DNA of 57,815 nt from Planctomycetaceae bacterium (lineage in GTDB: Bacteria; Planctomycetota; Planctomycetia; Pirellulales; Pirellulaceae). The number at the start of each line of letters is the position of its first letter. Positions within the stretch are counted from its first letter, which is position 1. Shown piece after piece: positions 1-9,569 of the stretch. Made by a program: the position numbers and the translations under genes. A model generated the notes under the pieces. That model worked only from the letters and a program-made list of their open reading frames with translations, did not search any database and was not told the origin of the DNA. The stretch spans positions 1 through 57,815 of the forward strand of contig PBOG01000090.1 of assembly GCA_002724245.1 (NCBI GenBank), in the 5' to 3' direction.

Positions 1-663
1 CATGCCGAGGTGCATTCGGAGCTCTTCGAATTCGTCGTAATACGATTCGTTTGAAGAATGTACGTGTTCGGCTTCAGTCAGGAACCTGATTTCTGGATCC
101 AGTTGGACATCGTGTGCACGCAGAATTTCTTCAAAGGGTGCAAGTGGTTCACCATAGACGACCAGCATTTTGTGTTCGTCGAATTGAATTTCCTGGGGAG
201 TGCGGGGATTCATTACGGCGATTCCCGTGCAACCGTCGTTGAGTAACAGTTCTTCATGACCCCAGAGGATACTCTGCAGAATGGGGGCTTCAATTTGCTC
301 TCGGTAGGAATCCAAGTGGCCTGCCTGATCCTGATAGTGGCTGGTTTCCAGGACGACATCGACTTCCTGCCCCAGGTTCCCGATGAGCTCCATGAATAGC
401 TCGAACAGAATTTCTTGACTCGCGGCGCACATCAGAACAGGGACGTTGCGTCCCTCCTTCTGATTGCGATAGCAATCTCGCCGAAAGCCTTGTCGCGGGA
501 TGACCTGCAAGTCAATTGCCGGTCGAATTGCATCTGTCAATGTAAAGCCGTCGTAGTGACGGACTTCGAGATGAGCTTCTAGTTCCTGCTTGCTTGCCTG
601 GCTAAAGCCAGGAATTGCATCTTGCGATGCAGATGTTTGCAGCGGCTGTTCTAGAGAGTCCAT
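1..663 (-). CDS. Hypothetical protein, C-terminus cut by window edge
   Basis: An open frame of 221 codons runs on the minus strand from an ATG at 663 to base 1 with no stop, so the gene continues beyond the window. The product starts MDSLEQPLQTSAS and is soluble, acidic and without signal peptide or membrane segment. A core around residues 70-150 contains NVPVLMCAASQEILFELFME and a later IQFDEHKMLVVYG segment. The high content of Glu/Asp and conservative codon use support real coding. I do not recognise the family; it resembles cytosolic conserved hypothetical proteins of planctomycetes. It is transcribed divergently from the dehydrogenase starting at 1008. Function unknown. Confidence 0.7.
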   Translation of the reverse strand, partial: MDSLEQPLQTSASQDAIPGFSQASKQELEAHLEVRHYDGFTLTDAIRPAIDLQVIPRQGFRRDCYRNQKEGRNVPVLMCAASQEILFELFMELIGNLGQEVDVVLETSHYQDQAGHLDSYREQIEAPILQSILWGHEELLLNDGCTGIAVMNPRTPQEIQFDEHKMLVVYGEPLAPFEEILRAHDVQLDPEIRFLTEAEHVHSSNESYYDEFEELRMHLGM

Positions 664-1007
664 GGTGCTCCTCAGTTTTTGCAGGCTGTTCGCAAATTCG
701 TGGCGGTCTGGAAATGTTCTACCTCCAAACTTAGGTCACATTTTTTGACAGCTGGCAAGCATTCAACGCGGATGAACGTGCTGTCGACCCAGGCCTCAAG
801 GCACAACAGGCAGTACGGGATCAATCCGTACAATCCGTCAGAAGGCCCCCCCCACACTGGGCAGTCAGATCGGGGATCACGGATATGGCAGCGACGTTTG
901 CAGATCTCTGGTGTGCTGGCTTTGCTTTTCCCGTGAAGGTCGGGTTTGGTATCATGCGCCTGCAACGACAGGTGTGCGCCCTTTCAGACTCGATGGAGAA
1001 AACAGAG
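664..1007. other. Divergent intergenic region
   Basis: This 344-bp gap separates two divergent genes and should carry both promoters. It holds an eight-C tract at 846-853 and an imperfect inverted repeat at 813-831 (GTACGGgAT / ATCCGTAC), which could be an operator. Short frames on both strands here show no recognisable protein features. No convincing -35/-10 pair was found. Confidence 0.4.
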
Positions 1008-2483
1008 ATGTCCAAGAGAACCCGCCGTCAATTTCTTGAAGATTCGATGTTTGCGGCGGCTGCGACGGTGGCAGTGGGTTCGGCAAATGAACTCACGGCG
1101 GAAGAAGAGGCTCAGAGTTCGAGTCCCAATGAACGTCTGCGGGTTGCTGTGGTAGGCGTGCGTGGTCGAGGCGGCAGTCACATTGGAGCGTTTGCCGGCC
1201 GTAAAGATACCGAAGTGGTCTACCTCTGTGACCCGGATCGTGAAATTGGTGCTCGCCGTGCACAAGAGGTTGGCAAACGTCAAGGTGGCCGCGCCCCTCA
1301 GTTCGTTGAAGATATGCGAACTGCATTTGATGACCCGTCTGTCGACATTGTCAGCATCGCTACTCCCAACCATTGGCACGCCCTGTCGGCGATTTGGGCC
1401 ATGCAGGCGGGCAAGGATGTCTATGTTGAAAAGCCGGTTAGCCACAATGTCAGCGAAGGCCGCCGGATGGTACAGATTGCGCGCAAACACGGGAAAATTT
1501 GTCAGACCGGTACGCAGTGCCGCTCAAACCCGGGAATGATTGCGGCGATGGACTTTGTACAGTCCGGAAAAATTGGCAAAGTCTCAGTTGCCCGTGGCTT
1601 ATGTTACAAACCGCGCGGCTCCATTGGGCCGCGTGGGGCAACCGCCAGCACTCCGGCATACAACCCGCCGAAGTCCGTCAACTATGACCTTTGGCTTGGG
1701 CCAGCGCCCCAAGCACCTCTTACCAGATCTCGGTTTCACTACGATTGGCATTGGCAGTGGCCGTATGGTAATGGCGATTTAGGAAACCAGGGAATCCATC
1801 AGATGGACCTGGCTCGGTGGGGCCTGGGTGTTGACCATTTGAGCCACTCCGTGATGAGTTATGGTGGCCGTTTTGGTTATGTTGACGCCGGAGACACTGC
1901 AAACACCCAGGTAATCGTTCATGATTATGGAGAGCAGGCTTTGGTGTTTGAGGTTCGCGGTCTGAAGACATCTGGCTTCAAGAATGCCCGGGTTGGCGTG
2001 ATTTTTGAGGGTAGCGAAGGCTACCTCGTCATGAACAGCTATGACCGGGGCGCGGCATTTGATCTGGATGGAGAGGAAATTGAGGCGTTCAGCGGTGGAG
2101 GAAACCACTTCAACAACTTCCTGGCCGCCGTCCGCAGCCGCAAGCATGACGATCTCAATGCAGATATTGAGGAAGGACACGTGTCGAGTGCGCTTTGTCA
2201 TTTAGGAAACATTTCGTACCGATTGGGTGAAACGGTTGATTTCGATAAGGCGTTGCCGCGCTTAGAGCAATTGTCTTCCAGTGAGAATGTGGCCGCCACA
2301 CTGGAACGGACATTGGGCCATCTACGCGACAACGGAATTGACCTGAAGAAAACCCAGCTACAGCTGGGATCGCATTTGCCCTTTGACCCTTCCAGCGAGA
2401 CTTTCCAGGACAGCGAGCGTGCAGATCAGATGCTGACGCGTGTGTACCGGGAACCGTTTGTCGTGCCCAGCGAAGTCGTCTAG
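1008..2483 (+). CDS. Gfo/Idh/MocA family oxidoreductase, Tat-exported
   Basis: Predicted NAD(P)-dependent sugar or inositol dehydrogenase/reductase. The chosen start gives MSKRTRRQFLEDS followed by an Ala-rich stretch, a twin-arginine signal typical of planctomycete members of the family, and GGAG lies about 11 nt upstream; an in-frame ATG at 993 is an alternative. A Rossmann GxGxxG-type motif (VAVVGVRGRGGSH) lies at about residues 46-58, and the family EKP motif in VEKPVSHNV at about residue 140. Length (491 aa) is normal for exported planctomycete paralogues. Substrate cannot be read from sequence. A good terminator follows at 2533, so it is likely monocistronic. Confidence 0.9.
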   Translation: MSKRTRRQFLEDSMFAAAATVAVGSANELTAEEEAQSSSPNERLRVAVVGVRGRGGSHIGAFAGRKDTEVVYLCDPDREIGARRAQEVGKRQGGRAPQFVEDMRTAFDDPSVDIVSIATPNHWHALSAIWAMQAGKDVYVEKPVSHNVSEGRRMVQIARKHGKICQTGTQCRSNPGMIAAMDFVQSGKIGKVSVARGLCYKPRGSIGPRGATASTPAYNPPKSVNYDLWLGPAPQAPLTRSRFHYDWHWQWPYGNGDLGNQGIHQMDLARWGLGVDHLSHSVMSYGGRFGYVDAGDTANTQVIVHDYGEQALVFEVRGLKTSGFKNARVGVIFEGSEGYLVMNSYDRGAAFDLDGEEIEAFSGGGNHFNNFLAAVRSRKHDDLNADIEEGHVSSALCHLGNISYRLGETVDFDKALPRLEQLSSSENVAATLERTLGHLRDNGIDLKKTQLQLGSHLPFDPSSETFQDSERADQMLTRVYREPFVVPSEVV

Positions 2484-2532
2484 TAGATGCACCGGCTAAT
2501 GGCTTTGCCATCAATGGGTTCTATGATCCCTG

Positions 2533-2570
2533 CCCATCGTTGTCTGTGTTTGATGACGATGGGTATTTTT
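2533..2570 (+). terminator. Rho-independent terminator after the Gfo/Idh/MocA gene
   Basis: CCCATCGT (2533-2540) pairs perfectly with ACGATGGG (2556-2563). The stem extends inward by four more pairs, two of them G-T, leaving a short loop, and is followed by TATTTTT. It sits 50 nt after the stop at 2483. Confidence 0.75.
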
Positions 2571-2728
2571 GTCTGAGTGCTTGGCGTTTCAGCATGGAAA
2601 CTCTGGTGCCGTGAGTCTAGTTTCGGAATGTGGCCCGAATCGTATCAGGTAGCATGCTAGCAGTTGCTTGAGCTAGCGCCGTACCGCCACAGGTCCTTTG
2701 GAAATCGGGTGCCGGGTCTTAAGCGATC

Positions 2729-2757
2729 TTGACGCGCGCCGGGTCAAGTTCTATCGT
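2729..2757 (+). promoter_or_regulatory. Possible sigma70-type promoter for the FlgI-like gene
   Basis: TTGACG at 2729-2734 and TATCGT at 2752-2757 are separated by 17 nt. It lies downstream of the terminator at 2533 and about 150 nt upstream of the start at 2908. The rest of the 424-bp gap (2484-2907) shows nothing else convincing. Confidence 0.4.
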
Positions 2758-2907
2758 CCGCGCCGCTTGCGTCTTCTTTTCGTGCTGTGCGAGTGAGGGT
2801 GGGGTCGTCGAGATGAATCCCAATCCCTCGTTTTCCAGCGAATCGTATATTCCAGCGAAGCGAACACAGCCACACTTGCCCAGACCTTCAGGGAGTCAAT
2901 ACCCAGC

Positions 2908-4731
2908 ATGAAGTCTCGTTGTCGCATTTTCGGGACGAGTCGATGGCAATTGCCTTTGGGGGGGATCGTCTTCTTATTGGTCGCCGGCTGCTCCTCCTTG
3001 TCATTTCGCGGTCAGAGCCCTGAGCCAGTTGCTTCTACAGACGACGAGAACGATGGCCCACAGTTGGTCGCTGAGTTGACGATTCCACTCGGACTTACCT
3101 ATCAAAAAGTAGAGAGCGTTGCGCTCGTTACGGGGTTGCCGGGTACCGGGAGTGATCCGCCAAATAGTTCACGTCGACAGGTACTGCTTAATGAAATGCA
3201 GCGGCACGACGTGAAGAACCCAAATCAAGTCCTGTCGTGGCCCAGTACTTCATTAGTGCTGGTGCGTGGGTTTATTCCGCCAGGCGCGCAAGAAGGTGAC
3301 AAGTTCGATATCGAGGTGCTCACACCGCGTCGATCAGAAACCAGCAGTCTCCGTGGCGGTTGGTTGATGCAGAGCCAGTTGCGCGAGCTGGCTGTATTGG
3401 GAGGCAGTATCCGATCGGGGCTGCCCATTGGTTTTGCCGCAGGCCCCGTGGTTGTTGATACCTTGTTTAAAGGTGCAGACGATTCCATTCACGAGTCTCG
3501 GGGACGTGTCCTGGGTGGTGGGTTGGTAAAGCATGGTCGATCACTCGGTCTGGGTGTTCGTTCCCGACAAGGTTCGATCCGCAGTGCGATGCTGATTGCT
3601 TCCGCGGTGAACAAGCGATTTCACACATTTGAGCATGGCATCAAGAAAGGCGTCGCTAATCCTAAACAAGATGATCTCATCGAACTCGCTGTCGACTCTC
3701 GGTATCGCAACAACCTTGTGCGGTATATGAAGGTCATTCGTAGCATTGCAGTCGGCCCGGATGCGACAGAATTGGCCAATCGGCTTCCCGGGCTGGAGCT
3801 CCAGCTGGTTGATCCAGCGACATCGGCTCGTGCTGCATTACAGTTGGAGGCGATTGGCAAGCCGGCGATTGAGACTCTTAAGAAAGGCCTGACGGCGAGT
3901 GATTTTGAAGTCCGGTTTTATGCGGCCGAGTCACTTGCCTATCTCGATGAAGCGGATGCGGTGGTGACACTTGGAGAAGCTGCCCGTCAAAATCCAGCGT
4001 TTCGCTGGCATGCCCTCACAGCACTGGCAGCAATGGATCACGTGAGTGCCTACGATGTGTTGTCTGAGTTGATACATCTACCAAGTGCTGAAACCCGTTA
4101 CGGTGCGTTCCATGCGATTCACACGCGCAATTCAGGTAGTCCGATCATTGCTGGTGAGTGGCTGGGTGACGAATTCAGTCTGCACGTCGTGGTAACCCGC
4201 GGCGAACCAATGATTCACTTCAGTCGGAACCGGCGGCCGGAAATTGTTCTCTTTGGTCATCAGATTCCGATCTCTCCCCCCCGCTTCCTTTCTGCTGGCA
4301 AGCGGATCTTGATTACTGGAACTGATACAGGTCGTCTCAAGGTAAGTCGTTTTGCCCCCAATGAACAAACGGCTTATCTTGTTTGCCCGGCGGATGTGGA
4401 ATCGATGATACGCGCTATTCATCAGTTGGGAGGCGGCTACGCGGAAGTGCTGGAGGCGATGAGAGCTGCCAAGAGAGGGGATCTCTTGCCAGCGCGGATC
4501 GCGGTCGAAGCGACTCCACGGGCCAGTCGGCGCTACGGCAGAACAACGACGAAAGACGCTTCGTCAGATGCAGATTCTGGCTCCAAACCTGTCAATCCAA
4601 TTCCCGATATGTTTTCAAACCGGTTGGACAGTGAACGTACAGCAAACAAGCAGGACAAAAAACCAGTAACGGAACAACCAGAGGAGGAGAAACCCGGTTT
4701 CTTTGGTAGAATGACCAGCTGGTTTCGTTGA
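2908..4731 (+). CDS. FlgI (flagellar P-ring)-like lipoprotein with HEAT-like repeats
   Basis: The 607-aa product begins with a lipoprotein signal (lipobox LLVAGC, Cys28). Residues about 60-190 resemble flagellar P-ring protein FlgI: a VALVTGLPGTGSDPP segment, a 'PPGAQEGDKFDIEVL' segment and a 'SLRGGWLMQSQL' segment match FlgI conserved blocks. Residues about 290-420 look like HEAT-type helices (AIETLKKGLTASDFEVRFYA). The tail is basic and disordered, ending GFFGRMTSWFR. True FlgI is a periplasmic, non-lipidated protein of about 370 aa, and no flagellar gene lies nearby, so this is probably a domain reuse in the envelope. No function is established. The next gene downstream is smc, 200 bp away. 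Confidence 0.75.
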   Translation: MKSRCRIFGTSRWQLPLGGIVFLLVAGCSSLSFRGQSPEPVASTDDENDGPQLVAELTIPLGLTYQKVESVALVTGLPGTGSDPPNSSRRQVLLNEMQRHDVKNPNQVLSWPSTSLVLVRGFIPPGAQEGDKFDIEVLTPRRSETSSLRGGWLMQSQLRELAVLGGSIRSGLPIGFAAGPVVVDTLFKGADDSIHESRGRVLGGGLVKHGRSLGLGVRSRQGSIRSAMLIASAVNKRFHTFEHGIKKGVANPKQDDLIELAVDSRYRNNLVRYMKVIRSIAVGPDATELANRLPGLELQLVDPATSARAALQLEAIGKPAIETLKKGLTASDFEVRFYAAESLAYLDEADAVVTLGEAARQNPAFRWHALTALAAMDHVSAYDVLSELIHLPSAETRYGAFHAIHTRNSGSPIIAGEWLGDEFSLHVVVTRGEPMIHFSRNRRPEIVLFGHQIPISPPRFLSAGKRILITGTDTGRLKVSRFAPNEQTAYLVCPADVESMIRAIHQLGGGYAEVLEAMRAAKRGDLLPARIAVEATPRASRRYGRTTTKDASSDADSGSKPVNPIPDMFSNRLDSERTANKQDKKPVTEQPEEEKPGFFGRMTSWFR

Positions 4732-4932
4732 GAAACGAATGGTTCCATTACGGTATTGGGTACCTTGGAGTAGTTGGTATCTGGTACACCTCACTTGTTG
4801 TTGCCCAGGGCTTCCGTTGTTGCAACAAAGACTTTGTTGCCACAGCGATGATGAACCCCGAAGGGGTACGTTTCCTGGCTGTCGATCGCATTTCTTGTAG
4901 TCCCTCATTGTGCGTCACCGAACTGTCTGGCC

Positions 4933-7900
4933 ATGCTCAAAGCACTCGAATTGATCGGCTTCAAGAGTTTTGCCGACCGAACACGCTTTGATTTTCCATC
5001 GGGAATCACGGTGGTAGTGGGTCCCAACGGTTCGGGTAAATCCAATATCGTTGATGCGATTAAATGGGTGCTTGGCGAACAAAGTGTCAAGAGTTTACGC
5101 GGAAAAGAGATGGCGGATGTCATCTTTAAGGGGTTGGGAAGTGGCCGCAAGATGATGAATGCCGCAGAGGCGACGATCATCTTTGACAATTCGGAACAAC
5201 GACTTGGGGTGGATGCTCCCGAGGTGCATGTTACGCGACGCGTGTACCGTAGTGGTGAAGCGGAATACCTCATTAATAGAGAGCCTTGTCGCCTCAAGGA
5301 TGTGCGGAACTTGTTCCGTGGAACCGGGGTTGGCACGGACGCTTACAGTTTGATCGAACAGGGGAAAGTCGATCAGTTATTGCAGGCGTCTCCTAGAGAC
5401 CGCCGTGCTATCTTTGAGGAAGCTGCGGGCATCAGCCGGTTCAAGGCGAAGAAAATCGAGGCCCAGCGGCGACTGGAACGGGTTGATCAGAACCTGCTGC
5501 GTTTGCGAGACATCGTAGACGAAGTCGAGAACCGTCTGCGCAATGTTCGCAATCAGGCTTCCAAGGCGCGGCGTTACCGAGAGTACAGCGATCGTTTGCA
5601 GCAATTGCGAACGCAAGTGGCAATGACGGATTGGCGTCGCTTGACCAGGCAGTTGACCGGAGTAGACGAGGAACTTCAAGGGCTGCGGTCACAGGTCGAG
5701 CAGGCCAATCAGGAAGCGCAGGAGGCAGAGGCTACGATCGCGACGGTTGATCAGGAAGTTGTTTTGGTAGACACGGAAGTTCGCGACCGTGAAGAAATTG
5801 CCTCGCGCAACCGTGAGAGGATTGCAACGCAACAATCTGTCCAGACACATCGTCGCGCGGACTGCATCGACTTGGAAGCGGAGATCGCACGTTGTCGTGA
5901 ACAGCTGTCGGCGATGATGACTCGAGCAGGCGATGTAGAACAGCGTGTCCGGCAAACACGTCAGGAACTCGCGGAAGCCGCGACTGATCGGGAGCACGCC
6001 GCACAGAGATTGGCGGATGATGAGGCGCGATTTGATGGACACATTCAGCAGCTGGAGTTCATGCGTGGTGAGAATGACCAACGCCGCAGCCACCATGTTG
6101 AGTTGATGCGTCAAGCTGCCACATTCGGTACTGAGTTAGGCAATCTTGAATCGCAAATTGAGTCGCTGCAAAAATCGTGCAAACAGGGAGAACAGCAGCT
6201 CGCCGAACTCGGTTCAGCTGCGCACAAGACCACGGAGGAGTGCGCACAGTCCCGAGAGCAGCAGGAGAACCTTGGCGACCAATTGAGCGAATTGGACCAG
6301 GAGCTCGTTATCGCGGAACGTGAGTTATGGGAAAGTCGCCATGCATTGAACGGGCGTAAAGAGGACCTTTCCATGCGTCATGGTCGACTCAGTGGGATTC
6401 GTGAGCGTACCTCCCTGCTTGAGGATTTGGAGAAACGTCGCGAAGGTATCGGCGACGGAGTAACCCAAGTCCTGACGTTAGCGGAACGGGAAGGAGAGGG
6501 GCCCTGGGCCGGCATTCGCGGACTGCTGGTCGATCTATTACGCGTCAAGCTCGAAGACGCGCCGTTGATTGATACGGCATTGGGTGATCGTTCCCAGTCG
6601 GTGGTGGTGTCGGGGCAGGAAATCTTGCTCGAGCTTGCGTCGGGGACGTTCAAAGTGAATGGCCGGGTGGGACTGGTGCCGACCACGGATTTTTTTGAAG
6701 AAGTGTCTGCCCAAGAGCCGGCAGATCACACACCCAAGAGTACGGAAACAACTGCGCATGAGATGATGCTGAAAAGCCACCCAGAAGTGGTTGGGCGGGC
6801 GGACACCTTTGTCGATGTTGATCCGGAATATGTGCCGTTGGTCGAGAGGTTACTGGGAACAACCTGGTTTGTGCAGACACTCGATTCGGCTCGAGAATTG
6901 CATCGCGTAACGCAAGGGGCAATGCGTTTTGTTACACCAGCAGCGGAATTGGTCGATCACGACGGATCGATCCTGCTGGGACCGCGAAGAACTTCCGCAG
7001 GCCTGGTGTCGCGTAAAAGTGAATTGCGAGCGCTGCGACAAGAATTCGTCGTATTACAGCAGCGGATGGAAGAGGCGCAGCAGGAAATTGGGCGGTTACA
7101 AGAGAGCATTCGATCGCAAGAACGCCAAGTCAAGGACTTGAGCGATCGGCAACAACTTACGATGGCGGAGTTAGCCGAACGTCGCGCGGTGACACGGGCG
7201 TTGGAAGAGCGTGCGGAGCAGCTTTCTGATCAGCGCGAAGCAGTTGACGCAGAGCTGGGCGTCTCACGCGCACAACATCATCAGGCATCACAGCGTCGCC
7301 AGGATTTACGGCAACGGTTAGACCAATTGGAAGCGGATATGGAGTTGGTTGCGGACTCCATCCAGTCTGGTGACGATGCCATCAAAGGAGTGGAGCAGGA
7401 GCGCCAGGGCGCGCTCAAGGTTGCCACAGCGGCGCGAGTTGAGTTAGCGAAGATTGAACAACGCCAAGACGCGCTCAGTGCACGGATGTCCCAATTTGAA
7501 GAAGACCGTGCTGAGCGTACACATTCTTTGGACCAGGCGCGGTCGCAATGGTCAGTTGCTCTACGCCGACAACGTGAGTCGGAGCGGGCGATCTTACTGG
7601 CGACTACGCAGCTCGCCGAATGGTTTTTGACCAAGGAGTCGCTGGAAAATAGCATCGCGCAGGAACTCACCAAACGGCAGGCGTTGCACAGCCGCCGGGA
7701 TAGCTTGAGTCGCGACTTGCAGCGTCACCAGAAAGAAAGCCGACGATTGGAAGAGCGATGCCACCAGGTCGATCTACTGGCAGGTAAACTTCGTCATGAA
7801 CGCGATACGGTGGTAGATCGACTCAAAGAAGATTATGGAATTGAACTGGAAAGTGTCACTGATGAGACGTCGGAGGAAGAGCAGCAGCGTGAGGAGGTTG

Positions 7901-8625
7901 AACGAGAAATTGAGGATTTGCGACGCAAGCTCAACCAGATCGGTGCCGTGAATATGGAGGCGCTCGGTGAATTAGACGATTTGGAATCCCGGTTTAATAC
8001 ACTTTCCGGCCAGTACGACGACATCAACCAGGCGAAAGAGTCGTTGGAACGAATTATCCAGAAGATTAACGCGGATAGTCGCCGCTTGTTCATGGAGACT
8101 TTGGAAGCGATTCGGGAAAATTTTCATGCACTCTACCGCAAGGCATTTGGTGGCGGCAAAGCCGATCTTGTGCTGGATGATGATGTGGATGTGCTTGAAG
8201 CTGGCGTGGAAATTGTCGCAACGCCACCAGGGAAACCGTCCTTCAACAACTCGCTGCTCAGTGGGGGTGAAAAAGCTTTGACTGCGGTTGCGTTGTTGCT
8301 GGCTATTTTTCAGTTTCGCCCCAGCCCGTTTTGTGTATTGGACGAGGTTGATGCGCCATTTGATGAAGCCAATATTGGCAGATTTGTCGATGTGTTGCAC
8401 GGCTTTCTTGGCTGGACAAAATTCGTGATTGTTACCCATTCCAAGAAAACGATGACGGCTGCCACCACGCTCTATGGTGTGACGATGCAGGAATCCGGAG
8501 TTTCTAAACGGGTTTCTGTTCGGTTTGAAGACGTCAGTGAGGATGGCACGATCAGCGAAGAGGCGTTGGAGAGAAGTGCGACGGAGGAAGAGCCTGCGGG
8601 CGATGACGAACGTGGTGCTGCCTGA
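4933..8625 (+). CDS. smc: Chromosome segregation protein SMC
   Basis: ATPase that organises and segregates the nucleoid, normally with ScpA and ScpB (not in this window). The 1230-aa protein has the Walker A motif GPNGSGKSN at residues 30-38, two long coiled-coil arms rich in Glu, Gln and Arg, a hinge around residues 520-680, the ABC signature LLSGGEKAL near residue 1110 and Walker B VLDEVDAPFDEAN near residue 1134. Length matches bacterial SMC (about 1150-1250). The start MLKALELIGFKSFADR matches the conserved family N-terminus. The last 30 residues are acidic and family-variable. The gene is convergent with a small TPR gene. Confidence 0.97.
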   Translation: MLKALELIGFKSFADRTRFDFPSGITVVVGPNGSGKSNIVDAIKWVLGEQSVKSLRGKEMADVIFKGLGSGRKMMNAAEATIIFDNSEQRLGVDAPEVHVTRRVYRSGEAEYLINREPCRLKDVRNLFRGTGVGTDAYSLIEQGKVDQLLQASPRDRRAIFEEAAGISRFKAKKIEAQRRLERVDQNLLRLRDIVDEVENRLRNVRNQASKARRYREYSDRLQQLRTQVAMTDWRRLTRQLTGVDEELQGLRSQVEQANQEAQEAEATIATVDQEVVLVDTEVRDREEIASRNRERIATQQSVQTHRRADCIDLEAEIARCREQLSAMMTRAGDVEQRVRQTRQELAEAATDREHAAQRLADDEARFDGHIQQLEFMRGENDQRRSHHVELMRQAATFGTELGNLESQIESLQKSCKQGEQQLAELGSAAHKTTEECAQSREQQENLGDQLSELDQELVIAERELWESRHALNGRKEDLSMRHGRLSGIRERTSLLEDLEKRREGIGDGVTQVLTLAEREGEGPWAGIRGLLVDLLRVKLEDAPLIDTALGDRSQSVVVSGQEILLELASGTFKVNGRVGLVPTTDFFEEVSAQEPADHTPKSTETTAHEMMLKSHPEVVGRADTFVDVDPEYVPLVERLLGTTWFVQTLDSARELHRVTQGAMRFVTPAAELVDHDGSILLGPRRTSAGLVSRKSELRALRQEFVVLQQRMEEAQQEIGRLQESIRSQERQVKDLSDRQQLTMAELAERRAVTRALEERAEQLSDQREAVDAELGVSRAQHHQASQRRQDLRQRLDQLEADMELVADSIQSGDDAIKGVEQERQGALKVATAARVELAKIEQRQDALSARMSQFEEDRAERTHSLDQARSQWSVALRRQRESERAILLATTQLAEWFLTKESLENSIAQELTKRQALHSRRDSLSRDLQRHQKESRRLEERCHQVDLLAGKLRHERDTVVDRLKEDYGIELESVTDETSEEEQQREEVEREIEDLRRKLNQIGAVNMEALGELDDLESRFNTLSGQYDDINQAKESLERIIQKINADSRRLFMETLEAIRENFHALYRKAFGGGKADLVLDDDVDVLEAGVEIVATPPGKPSFNNSLLSGGEKALTAVALLLAIFQFRPSPFCVLDEVDAPFDEANIGRFVDVLHGFLGWTKFVIVTHSKKTMTAATTLYGVTMQESGVSKRVSVRFEDVSEDGTISEEALERSATEEEPAGDDERGAA

Positions 8626-8691
8626 CACGCTGAGGTGGGTTGAGGGTGCAGACTCAGGTCGCCGGGATCGTGTGATTCAATCCTCGCTGGG

Positions 8692-8715
8692 CCCAGAGTA
8701 GCAGCATGCTCTGGG
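8692..8715 (+). terminator. Hairpin after smc, no T tract
   Basis: CCCAGAG (8692-8698) and CTCTGGG (8709-8715) form a perfect 7-bp stem with a 10-nt loop in the convergent gap between smc and the TPR gene. Without a T run it may act as a processing barrier or a Rho-dependent end rather than an intrinsic terminator. Confidence 0.35.
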
Positions 8716-8845
8716 TGTCTCCCGTAACGGTGCATCTCCCGTAACTGTTCAATTGAGGAAGAGGCCGCGGCCGAATGGAAATCCGGGTACGTTGTCGTGG
8801 TGCACGCGGCTTTGGCACCGGCCGCGCGTAGCTCTAGAAGGTGAA

Positions 8846-9166
8846 CTACTTCGCGCTGTTGCGTTGTTCCAGCCGTTTCAGTTTTTCGCGTGCGCTGTTC
8901 TTCACGGCATCGGGGGCGGCTTCGTCGTGAATTACGATGGTCAGTTCGTTGCACGCCGTCGGGATGTCTCCTTGAACGGAATATACCAGTGCCCGATTCA
9001 GGCGTGCCATCGCACGTACATCCAGAGGAGCTTGCCGCATATCGACGACGTTTGAATAGTTCGCTATCGCTTTTTCGTAACGACGTGCATCTGCGTGCGC
9101 GATTCCGTCTTTGTACGTCTTGATTGCTTTACGACGGGCCTTATTGCGTCCAAACTTGCCGAACAT
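8846..9166 (-). CDS. Small TPR-type protein
   Basis: The 106-aa basic product starts MFGKFGRNKARRK and contains two TPR-like helical pairs: 'GIAHADARRYEKAIANYS' near residue 20 and 'ARLNRALVYSVQGDIPTA' near residue 55. The frame extends 24 codons further upstream, but that part is low-complexity Ser/Thr and the internal ATG at 9166 begins the ordered sequence. There is no signal peptide or membrane segment. TPR proteins bind other proteins; no partner can be named. It is convergent with smc and divergent from fucU. Confidence 0.7.
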   Translation of the reverse strand: MFGKFGRNKARRKAIKTYKDGIAHADARRYEKAIANYSNVVDMRQAPLDVRAMARLNRALVYSVQGDIPTACNELTIVIHDEAAPDAVKNSAREKLKRLEQRNSAK

Positions 9167-9569
9167 GATCGAGACCGCCTGCGGAGACGTTGTGAGAAGA
9201 GAAGAGGTCGCAGAAGAGGAAGCCAAGTTGCGACGCAACAGACTCTGACATAGTTTCCCACCGGATACAAGTAGTACGCGTTCTTTCCCGCCGGATTAAA
9301 GCAACTACATTGACACAGGTGACGTTAGCAGACAGAAGAAGACGCGGTTTCTCGGGAAAACGCATACCAGAAATGGCGCAATCTACCAGCGAATATGAAG
9401 TATGCTTGTTTCATTTGAGGCGGTGGTGGATGCCCCATAGAATGGGGATGGTCGTAGTTCATGGCTACAGACCATTGCTTGTTTTATTGTCGCGATGGTT
9501 ACTGCCACCGCTGCCACTCCAGGCACCAGAAAGCAATTCGATTGGTATTCACGTGATTGTGAGAATTAC
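9167..9569. other. Divergent intergenic region between TPR gene and fucU
   Basis: These 403 bp hold the promoters of both neighbours. A compact inverted repeat CCCCAT-aga-ATGGGG occurs at 9433-9447, about 120 nt upstream of the fucU start. TTGACA at 9310 has no acceptable -10 at the right spacing. No gene was recognised. Confidence 0.35.

Noticed and set aside
2729-2911. 60-codon frame upstream of the FlgI-like gene
   Set aside because: TTG start within the putative promoter, and no features; it overlaps the next start by 4 nt only by chance.
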